Position numbers and translations under genes: made by a program. The notes beneath the pieces are model-generated. The model did not search any database, was not told the origin of the DNA, and was given only the letters and a program-made list of their open reading frames with translations. A stretch of DNA of 10,391 nt from an uncultured Aquincola sp. (GTDB taxonomy: Bacteria > Pseudomonadota > Gammaproteobacteria > Burkholderiales > Burkholderiaceae), in NCBI GenBank assembly GCA_937883885.1, contig CAKZXL010000954.1:1-10391 (forward strand), read 5' to 3'. Of this stretch, positions 1-5,836 are shown piece by piece; position 1 is the stretch's first letter; each line of letters starts with the position of its first letter.

Positions 1-535
<535 letters not shown>

Positions 536-579
536 GGTCGGCGCCCCGAAGACACCCTCACGCGACGGAGCGCGATCCC

Positions 580-891
580 ATGATCCTCGAACACGCCGAC
601 ATCATCATCCCGCCGGGCCAGCAGGCCGCCTTCGACGAAGCCATCGTGCGCGGCATCACCACGGTGATCAGCCAGGCCCAGGGCTTCCGGGGCTGGCGGG
701 TGCAGCGCGGCGTCGAGTCGGCCGAGCGCTATGTGCTGACGATCTACTGGGACACGCTGGAAGACCACACCGTGGCCTTCCGCCAGGGCCCGCTGTTCGC
801 GCAGTGGCGCGCCATCGTCGGCCCGTTCTTCGCCAAGCCGCCGGTGGTGGAGCACTTCACGCTGGTGGGCGAGGCGCCGCTCACGTCCTGA
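580..891 (+). CDS. ABM-domain (antibiotic biosynthesis monooxygenase family) protein
   Basis: A 103-residue protein with the pattern of the dimeric alpha/beta-barrel ABM superfamily. Its N-terminal strand begins ILEHADIIIPPGQQAAF, followed by a helix, then a GFRGWRVQRG strand and the ERYVLTIYWDTLEDHTVAF segment. The C-terminal FTLVGEA strand would close the ferredoxin-like fold. Family members include cofactor-free monooxygenases, haem-degrading proteins and many proteins of unknown role. No family-specific catalytic residue can be assigned here, so the reaction is unknown. The ATG at 580 is preceded by a GGAG at 566-569, a rather long spacing. The gene lies 44 bp after pobA with no terminator between, which suggests a shared transcript. 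A role in aromatic or quinone metabolism is possible but only by context. Confidence 0.8.
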   Translation: MILEHADIIIPPGQQAAFDEAIVRGITTVISQAQGFRGWRVQRGVESAERYVLTIYWDTLEDHTVAFRQGPLFAQWRAIVGPFFAKPPVVEHFTLVGEAPLTS

Positions 892-895
892 AACG

Positions 896-920
896 AAAAA
901 AGCGCCCTAACGGGCGCTTT
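896..920 (-). terminator. Rho-independent terminator for the minus-strand diiron/merR transcript
   Basis: The nine-base arms AAAGCGCCC (899-907) and GGGCGCTTT (912-920) pair perfectly around a TAAC loop. Read on the minus strand the hairpin runs straight into six Ts (901-896), the classical intrinsic terminator layout, 26 nt after the stop of the ferritin-like gene. On the plus strand the hairpin follows the ABM stop by only 7 nt but its T-tail is just three bases, so it may stop that transcript less efficiently. Confidence 0.85.
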
Positions 921-946
921 GGAAGCTTCAGCCGGCCGGTAAAACG

Positions 947-1825
947 TCAGGCCGGCTGGGCGCCGTTGGCCCCGCCGCGCTGGGCGGCAGCCGCCGCCAC
1001 CGCCTGCGTCACTTCCTTGCGGTAGCGGTTGAGCTCCTGCACGCTGGCAAAGCTGCGCTCCAGCAGCAGGCTCAGGTTGTGCAGGATGCGGTCGCCGACC
1101 TTGTTTTCCCACACCGCATCGAACTGGATCTGCTTGTCCAGCCAGGCTTCCAGCCAGGTGGGGTCGGGCAGGCGGCTTTGCACCGTGTCGCGCGGGAACA
1201 GCTTTTCGTTCACGTGCAGGTTGGTCGGGTGCAGCGCCTGCGCGGTGCGGCGGGCGCTGGCCATCAGCACGCCCACCTTGGCGAAAGCGGCACGCGCCTC
1301 GTCGCCGAACTTGTTAAGCGCCCGCTTCATGTAGCGCAGGTAGGCGCCGCCGTGGCGCGCTTCGTCGCGGGCCAGGGTTTCGTAGATCTTGCGGATCACC
1401 GGCTCGGTGTGCCACTCGGCCGCACGGCGGTACCAGTGGTTCAGCCGCACCTCGCCGCAAAAGTGCAGCATCAGCGTCTCCAGCGCGGGCGCGGGGTCGA
1501 ACTCGAACCGCACCTCGTGCAGCTCCTGTTCGGTGGGCACCAGGTCGGGCCGGAAGCGGCGCAGGTACTCCATCAGCACCAGCGAATGCTTCTGCTCCTC
1601 GAAGAACCACACGCTCATGAACGCGGAGAAGTCGCTGTCGTCGCGGTTGTCGCGCAGGAACATCTCGGTGGCCGGCAGCGCCGCCCACTCGGTGATCGCG
1701 TTCATCTTGATGGTCTGCGCCTGCTCTTCGGTCAGCAGGTCGGGTTGGAACTGGTCCCACGGAATGTCCGTGTCCATGTTCCAGCGGACGGCTTCGAGTT
1801 GCTTGAAGAGTTCAGGGTAGAGCAT
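947..1825 (-). CDS. Ferritin-like diiron protein related to acyl-ACP desaturases
   Basis: This 292-residue, mostly helical protein carries the ligand spacing of the ferritin-like / acyl-ACP desaturase fold. Candidate iron ligands are E46 or E54 in helix 1 (AITEWAALPATE), E77 and H80 in FFEEQKH, E125 in CGEVRLNHWY, and E155 with H158 in ARDEARH. This is the E, ExxH, E, ExxH pattern of carboxylate-bridged diiron oxygenases. It has no signal peptide or membrane span, so it should be cytoplasmic. By family it could desaturate or hydroxylate an acyl chain, but no substrate can be read from the sequence. The start at 1825 has AGGA at 1835-1832 on the coding strand, six nt away. It sits 25 bp after the MerR/B12 regulator stop with no terminator between, so the two probably share one message. 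That places it inside the stress regulon as a possible lipid oxidase, which is inference. Confidence 0.82.
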   Translation of the reverse strand: MLYPELFKQLEAVRWNMDTDIPWDQFQPDLLTEEQAQTIKMNAITEWAALPATEMFLRDNRDDSDFSAFMSVWFFEEQKHSLVLMEYLRRFRPDLVPTEQELHEVRFEFDPAPALETLMLHFCGEVRLNHWYRRAAEWHTEPVIRKIYETLARDEARHGGAYLRYMKRALNKFGDEARAAFAKVGVLMASARRTAQALHPTNLHVNEKLFPRDTVQSRLPDPTWLEAWLDKQIQFDAVWENKVGDRILHNLSLLLERSFASVQELNRYRKEVTQAVAAAAAQRGGANGAQPA

Positions 1826-1841
1826 CGCGGTTCCTAGGGAG

Positions 1842-1861
1842 CCCCCGATTCTATTCGGGGG
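1842..1861 (-). other. Hairpin spanning the regulator stop codon, upstream of the diiron gene
   Basis: CCCCCGA (1842-1848) and TCGGGGG (1855-1861) form a perfect seven-base stem with the six-base loop TTCTAT. The regulator stop codon (1853-1851 on the minus strand) lies in the loop, and the ribosome binding site of the downstream gene is only 7 bases beyond the stem. There is no T-tract, so it does not look like a terminator. It could modulate translational coupling, or could simply be chance in GC-rich DNA. Confidence 0.4.
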
Positions 1862-2822
1862 GGATGGCCCCGTCCCGCCAAGTCCTTAGTGCCGGCAGCA
1901 CATCGTCCAGCGACGTGAAAGCCGGCACGCCCGGCACCCGGCGCCGCGCCCCGGCCATGGCCGCCCCGCCCGCCCACACCTGCACCGCCGGCGGCAGCGC
2001 ATCGCGCAGCTGCTGCAGGCCGCGCTGCACCTGCGCCGGTTTCTGGCAGCCGGTGAAGCTCAGCGCCACGATGTCCACGTCGAAGGCGTCGACAGCCGCC
2101 ACCACGTCGGGCACCGGGGTCTGCACACCCAGCGACACGCAACGGCAGCCTTCCATCGCCAGCAGGGCCTCCACCATCAGCAGCCCCAGGCCGTGCGGCT
2201 CGCCGGGCAGCGTGGTCAGCATCACCACCGGGCGGGCCTGCGCACCGGCCGGCTGCAGGCGGCCCAGCGCCACCCGCAGCAGCACCGTGACCATCTCGGT
2301 ATAGGCATGCTCCTCGAACACGGCCAGCTCGCCGCGCATCCAGGCGTCGCCCACGCGCGTATTCATCGGCACCAGCCACTCGACGACGAAGCGCGCCAGC
2401 CCCAGCCGGGTCAGCGCCTCGGACAAGCACTGCCGCACCCCTTCCAGCTCATGACGACGCAGATGGTCGAAGCAGGCATCCATCGCGCTGCTGCCCCGGC
2501 GGGCCGCGGGCGTGGGCATGGCTTGCGGCGCCTGACGGGGGCCGCCCATGTCGCCCAGCATCTGCAGCAAGGTGGCGCGCGGCAGGCCCACCACGCGGCC
2601 GGGGCGGTGGCCGGCGTCCAGCAGCCGCTTGATCGTGCGCAGGCGCTCCAGCTGCTCATGCGGGTACGCCCGCTCGCCGGTGGATTCGCGGTGGGGGGAG
2701 GGAAAGCCATAGCGACGTTCCCACATCCGCAGCGTTTCCTTGCTGAGGCCCGTGTCCCGCTCCACCGCCGCGATCGACCATATCGGCAACGGGGGCTCTT
2801 GTGTCGTCGGGTCGCCGCTCAT
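1851..2822 (-). CDS. MerR-family regulator with cobalamin-binding domain (LitR/CarH type, putative photosensor)
   Basis: A 323-residue regulator. Residues 13-75 form the MerR winged helix-turn-helix (IWSIAAVERDTGLSKETLR then WERRYGFP), which binds inverted-repeat DNA. A four-helix bundle follows with the W-x9-EH motif (W161, E171, H172) that caps adenosylcobalamin in CarH. The Rossmann-type B12 domain follows, with GEPHGLG supplying the likely lower axial ligand H210, then S255 and GG at 285-286. In the studied family, AdoCbl in the dark promotes repression and light breaks the Co-C bond to release DNA. At the place of the CarH light-state ligand His132, next to the tryptophan, this protein has M162. 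The start at 2822 is chosen because the MerR domain begins soon after and no other start codon lies close by; longer readings run back through the divergent gene. The only purine-rich box, GGAG, is about 13 nt upstream. Light sensing is inferred from motifs, not shown. Confidence 0.9.
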   Translation of the reverse strand: MSGDPTTQEPPLPIWSIAAVERDTGLSKETLRMWERRYGFPSPHRESTGERAYPHEQLERLRTIKRLLDAGHRPGRVVGLPRATLLQMLGDMGGPRQAPQAMPTPAARRGSSAMDACFDHLRRHELEGVRQCLSEALTRLGLARFVVEWLVPMNTRVGDAWMRGELAVFEEHAYTEMVTVLLRVALGRLQPAGAQARPVVMLTTLPGEPHGLGLLMVEALLAMEGCRCVSLGVQTPVPDVVAAVDAFDVDIVALSFTGCQKPAQVQRGLQQLRDALPPAVQVWAGGAAMAGARRRVPGVPAFTSLDDVLPALRTWRDGAIPPE

Positions 2823-2836
2823 TTGTATTAGACAAA
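2822..2836. promoter_or_regulatory. Operator candidate 1, TTTGT-N5-ACAAA
   Basis: TTTGT ATTAG ACAAA is a perfect 5+5 inverted repeat. It touches the regulator start codon (shared base 2822) and contains the candidate -35 of the divergent peroxidase promoter. A near-identical copy lies 63 bp away. The spaced dyad is the type of site a MerR-family dimer recognises, and the neighbouring MerR/B12 regulator is the obvious candidate binder, which would give autoregulation. Confidence 0.62.
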
Positions 2837-2857
2837 CTCCAGTTCGTTGCGCATGAT
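2829..2857 (+). promoter_or_regulatory. Candidate sigma-70-type promoter for the glutathione peroxidase gene
   Basis: TAGACA (2829-2834) and CATGAT (2852-2857) are separated by 17 bases, upstream of the gene at 2901. Both hexamers are moderate matches to TTGACA and TATAAT. The -35 lies inside operator candidate 1, so binding there should block RNA polymerase. On the opposite strand TATCAT (2858-2853) overlaps the same bases and could be the -10 of the regulator gene, though I see only a poor -35 for it. Confidence 0.4.
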
Positions 2858-2884
2858 AGGCGTGCACACCGCCAATTTGCAGTA

Positions 2885-2899
2885 TTTGTTCAGGACAAA
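2885..2899. promoter_or_regulatory. Operator candidate 2, TTTGT-N5-ACAAA, over the peroxidase RBS
   Basis: TTTGT TCAGG ACAAA repeats both arms of operator 1 exactly with a different 5-bp core. The AGGA at 2892-2895, which is the ribosome binding site of the gene starting at 2901, lies within it. The centre-to-centre distance to operator 1 is 63 bp, close to six helical turns, so two dimers would sit on the same face of the DNA. Confidence 0.6.
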
Positions 2900-2900
2900 A

Positions 2901-3482
2901 ATGACACTCGGCTTCTTCCTCCGCGGCTTGCTGGCCCTGCTGCTGACGGCGTCGCTGCCCGCGGCGCATGCAGCGCCCGACGCGTGCCCCGCCCTGCTGG
3001 ACCACACGCTGCCGCGACTGCAGGACGAAAAGCCGATCAACCTGTGCGGCTACGCCGGTCAGGTGGTGCTGGTGGTCAACACGGCCAGCTATTGCGGCTT
3101 CACGTCGCAGTACAAGTCGCTGGAAGCGCTGTACGACCGCTACAAGTCGCGCGGCTTGGTGGTGCTGGGCTTTCCCAGCAACGATTTCGGCTCCCAGGAG
3201 CCCGGCAGCAATGCCGAGGTAGCGGCCTTTTGCGAGAACACCTTCGGCGTCAAGTTTCCGATGTTCGCCAAATCGACGGTCAAGGGCAGCAGCGGGGTCA
3301 ATCCGCTCTATCAGCAGCTGGCGCAGGCCAGCGGCAAGACGCCGGGCTGGAACTTCCACAAGTACGTGATCGGCCGCGACGGCCGCTTTGCCTTCAGCGC
3401 CGGCAGCATGACCGACCCGCTGAGCAAGGGCTTCGTGGCAGACGTGGAGAAGCTGCTGGCGCAACCCGGAGCGGCCAAATGA
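2901..3482 (+). CDS. Exported glutathione peroxidase / thioredoxin-type peroxidase
   Basis: A 193-residue peroxidase that would reduce H2O2 and organic or lipid hydroperoxides. The catalytic tetrad of the GPX family is intact: C65 in NTASYCGFT, Q99 in FGSQEPG, and W150-N151 in PGWNFHK. C111 in the FCENTFGVKFPMF segment aligns with the resolving cysteine of thioredoxin-dependent GPX enzymes, so thioredoxin-like reductants are more likely than glutathione. The first 24 residues look like a signal peptide: one arginine, a leucine-rich core, then AHA before APDAC, with cleavage predicted after A24. A periplasmic site is inferred. The ATG at 2901 is preferred over one at 2847 because it has AGGA five bases upstream and begins at the signal peptide. 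It is transcribed away from the MerR/B12 regulator and shares its operator region, which suggests control by it. No clear terminator follows. Confidence 0.9.
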   Translation: MTLGFFLRGLLALLLTASLPAAHAAPDACPALLDHTLPRLQDEKPINLCGYAGQVVLVVNTASYCGFTSQYKSLEALYDRYKSRGLVVLGFPSNDFGSQEPGSNAEVAAFCENTFGVKFPMFAKSTVKGSSGVNPLYQQLAQASGKTPGWNFHKYVIGRDGRFAFSAGSMTDPLSKGFVADVEKLLAQPGAAK

Positions 3483-3748
3483 GCCGGCTGGCGCCCGTAC
3501 GATCGCAAAGCTTTGTTTCTGGCGCATGTGGTGCGGAACTCCGCGCGTGCATGCACCTCTCAGCAGACGGATGCGCTGCACGGCGGCCATCTGAACGGTT
3601 TTGTCTGCGGCGTGGCCTTCCTGTTGAACAGGCTGAAATCCCGAAGCGTCTCTCCTCCTCCTCCCTCCCTCCCTCCTTCGCTTCGGGGCGCCACGCAGCA
3701 GCTTTTGTACAAGGGCCGGCGCGCTGCGCCCGCCCGGGGGCCTGAGCC
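3483..3748 (+). promoter_or_regulatory. Regulatory gap upstream of the lipid-modification operon
   Basis: This 266-bp gap holds no convincing gene. Visible elements, in order, are as follows. CAAAGCTTTG (3506-3515) is a palindrome. GGAACT (3535-3540) lies 17 bases before TCTCA (3558-3562), a loose match to an ECF sigma promoter. TTTGTC (3600-3605) resembles an operator half-site. CCTGTT-G-AACAGG (3620-3632) is a perfect dyad. A polypyrimidine CTCC tract spans 3649-3678, giving GGGAGGGAGGGAGG on the minus strand. TTGTACAA (3705-3712) is a palindrome containing TGTACA, the core reported for CarH operators. The promoter of the 3749-7084 operon must lie here or upstream, but I cannot fix it. Confidence 0.45.
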
Positions 3749-5050
3749 ATGCGGCGCGTTGCCGTCATCGGCTCGGGCATCGCCGGCCTCTCGGCCGCCC
3801 GCACCATCGCCCCACATGCCGCGGTCACGTTGTTCGAATCGGGCAGCTGGTTCGGCGGCCATGCGCACACCGTCGATGTGACGCTGGATGGCAGCACCCA
3901 TGGCGTGGACACCGGCTTCCTGGTCTTCAACCTGCGCACCTACCCGCAGCTGATCGCGCTGTTCGACGAGCTGGACGTGGCCACCGCGCCATCGGAGATG
4001 TCGTTCTCGGTGCAGGCGCCCAGCCAGTCGCTGATCTGGAGCGGCAGCAACCTGGGCAGCGTGTTCGCCCAGCGCCGCAACCTGGTGCGACCCCGCTTCT
4101 GGGGCATGCTGTCGGACATCCTGCGCTTCAACCGTGTGTGCACCGGCATCGCGCTGCGCAATGCCGATGCCGAACTGGCCGAGCCGCTGGGCGCCTTCCT
4201 GGCGCGCCACCGTTTCGGCGAGCTGTTCCGCGACGGCTACCTGCTGCCGATGATCGGCTGCATCTGGTCGTGCCCCACGGACCAGATGCTGCAGTTTCCG
4301 GTCGGCACGCTGATCCGCTTCTGCCACAACCACGGCCTGCTGCAGACCACGAACCAGCCGCCCTGGCGCACGGTGCGCGGCGGCTCGCGCGAATACGTGC
4401 GCCGGCTGGTGCTGGAGATTCCCGACGCCCGCCTGAACACGCCGGTGCTGGCGGTGCAACGCCTGCCGCCGGGCGATGGCCGCGCCGGCGTGCTGGTGAC
4501 CACCGCGCAAGGCGTGGAACGCTTCGACGACGTGGTGATGGCCTCGCACAGCGACACCAGCCTGGCGCTGCTGAAAGACGCCACCGCCGCCGAACGCGCG
4601 GTGCTGGGCGCCATCCGTTACCACGACAATCTGGCGGTGCTGCATACCGACGCCTCCGTGCTCCCCCCCATCCGCCGCGCCTGGGCGGCCTGGAACTACG
4701 AACGCGCGCCGCAAGCCGCCAAGGAAGAGGCGGCGGTGTGCCTGCACTACCTGATCAACCGGCTGCAGCCGCTGCCCTGGCAGACGCCGGTGGTGGTGTC
4801 GTTGAACCCGGTGCGCCCGGTCGATCCGGCCCAGGTGCTGGGCGAATGGTCGTACGCACACCCCGTGTTCGACCAGGCCGCGGTGGCGGCGCAGCAGCGG
4901 CTGCCCGAGGTCCAGGGCCGCCATGCGGTGTGGTTCTGCGGCGCCTGGACGCGCTACGGCTTCCATGAAGACGGCCTGATGTCCGGCCTGGCAGCGGCCG
5001 AGAGCTGGCTGGCCCAGCACGGCCACAGCCCCAGCCGCGTGGCCGCGTGA
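3749..5050 (+). CDS. FAD/NAD(P)-binding oxidoreductase, COG2907 (amine-oxidase-like fold)
   Basis: A 433-residue cytoplasmic flavoprotein. The N-terminal dinucleotide-binding motif is RVAVIGSGIAGLSAA (G8, G10, G13), with E30 positioned to bind the adenosine ribose, followed by the conserved WFGGHAHTV loop. The C-terminal FAD-contact segment reads WFCGAWTRYGFHEDGLMSG. This pattern is that of COG2907, predicted NAD/FAD-binding oxidoreductases that commonly sit beside DUF1365 and cyclopropane-synthase-like genes. As I recall, the homologue in Rhodobacter sphaeroides belongs to the singlet-oxygen sigma-E regulon, and genes of this operon type were assigned to methylated furan fatty acid formation (UfaD/UfaO), so a phospholipid acyl-chain desaturase is a reasonable guess. 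The ATG at 3749 directly precedes the beta strand of the FAD motif and has only a G-run upstream as a weak ribosome site. Its stop overlaps the next start. Confidence 0.9.
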   Translation: MRRVAVIGSGIAGLSAARTIAPHAAVTLFESGSWFGGHAHTVDVTLDGSTHGVDTGFLVFNLRTYPQLIALFDELDVATAPSEMSFSVQAPSQSLIWSGSNLGSVFAQRRNLVRPRFWGMLSDILRFNRVCTGIALRNADAELAEPLGAFLARHRFGELFRDGYLLPMIGCIWSCPTDQMLQFPVGTLIRFCHNHGLLQTTNQPPWRTVRGGSREYVRRLVLEIPDARLNTPVLAVQRLPPGDGRAGVLVTTAQGVERFDDVVMASHSDTSLALLKDATAAERAVLGAIRYHDNLAVLHTDASVLPPIRRAWAAWNYERAPQAAKEEAAVCLHYLINRLQPLPWQTPVVVSLNPVRPVDPAQVLGEWSYAHPVFDQAAVAAQQRLPEVQGRHAVWFCGAWTRYGFHEDGLMSGLAAAESWLAQHGHSPSRVAA

Positions 5051-5832
5051 ACGGCCCGCAGGTCCTGCTCGGCCTGGGCACCGTGCGCCACCAGCGCACG
5101 CGGCCGCAGGCGCACGGCTTTTCCTACGGCACCTACTTCGTGCTGCTGCCGATGCGGCACTGGCGCGCGCACCCGGGCGGGCCGCTGCCGCGCAACCGTT
5201 TCGGCCTGGTGAGCTTCGACGACCGCGACCATGGCGATGGCCGCCAGGACAGCCTGGCCTGGGTGGAATCGGTGCTGGCGCAGGAAGGCATCGGCGACGT
5301 GGATGGCGAGATCTGGCTGCACTGCTTTCCGCGGGTGCTGGGCCACACCTTCAAGCCGGTGAGCTTCTGGTACTGCCACCGCGCCGACGAGTCGCTGGCG
5401 GCCATCGTGGTGGAGGTGAACAACACCTTCGGCGAGCGCCACTGCTACCTGCTGGCCGGCGACGACCTGGCCTGGGGCCGCGAGCTGCGCGCGCGCAAGG
5501 TGTTCCACGTCTCGCCGTTCTGCAGCACCGAAGGCGACTACCGCTTCCGCTTCCTGCGCACGGCCGAGCGGCTGCAGGACGGCCGGCTGCGTCCAGCGCG
5601 CACGGTCGTGCGTATCGAGCACCACGATGCTCAAGGCCTGCTCATCGCCACCAGCGTGGCCGGGGAACTGGCCCCCGCCACCGCCCAGCGCCTGCGCGCG
5701 GCCTTCTTCGGTCAGCCGCTGATGACGCTGGGCGTGGTGGCCCGCATCCACTGGCAGGCCTGGAAGCTGTGGCGCAAGCGCGTGCCCTTCTTCCGCAAGC
5801 CGACCCCGCCCCAACAATTCGTGACCCGATAG
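5047..5832 (+). CDS. DUF1365 (COG3496) family protein
   Basis: A 261-residue protein of unknown biochemical activity. Family landmarks are the N-terminal LGLGTVRHQRTRPQAHGFSY, the central LHCFPRVLGHTFKPVSFWYC segment, EVNNTFGERHCYLL, and KVFHVSPF. The start is GTG at 5047, which overlaps the previous stop in the four bases GTGA, so translation is probably coupled; the conserved N-terminal motif begins within a few residues of it. The GPQVLLGLGTV stretch gives no clear export signal. A charged, aromatic C-terminus (WKLWRKRVPFFRKP) could touch the membrane. The family is known chiefly from conserved linkage with COG2907 and cyclopropane-synthase-like genes, and from stress regulons; from memory, one of the pair takes part in the oxygen-insertion part of furan fatty acid synthesis. 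That role is borrowed from homologues. Confidence 0.88.
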   Translation: MNGPQVLLGLGTVRHQRTRPQAHGFSYGTYFVLLPMRHWRAHPGGPLPRNRFGLVSFDDRDHGDGRQDSLAWVESVLAQEGIGDVDGEIWLHCFPRVLGHTFKPVSFWYCHRADESLAAIVVEVNNTFGERHCYLLAGDDLAWGRELRARKVFHVSPFCSTEGDYRFRFLRTAERLQDGRLRPARTVVRIEHHDAQGLLIATSVAGELAPATAQRLRAAFFGQPLMTLGVVARIHWQAWKLWRKRVPFFRKPTPPQQFVTR

Positions 5833-5836
5833 CCCC

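Noticed and set aside
1079..1837. Long plus-strand frame opposite the ferritin-like gene
   Set aside because: Composition is leucine/valine/histidine/glutamine-rich without a domain. The minus strand has the full diiron ligand pattern.
2823..3590. Extension of the MerR-type frame far upstream on the minus strand
   Set aside because: The frame stays open across the divergent peroxidase gene by GC bias. The MerR domain begins just after the ATG at 2822 and the extra residues resemble no domain.
3513..3881. Plus-strand 122-codon frame across the gap before the flavoprotein
   Set aside because: It is proline/serine-rich because of the CTCC tract, runs into the flavoprotein gene in another frame and has no ribosome site or family resemblance.
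3560..5026. A 488-codon open frame on the minus strand opposite the COG2907 gene
   Set aside because: It is a shadow frame in GC-rich DNA: histidine/arginine/alanine-rich low-complexity composition, no recognisable domain, while the plus strand encodes a clear FAD-binding protein.
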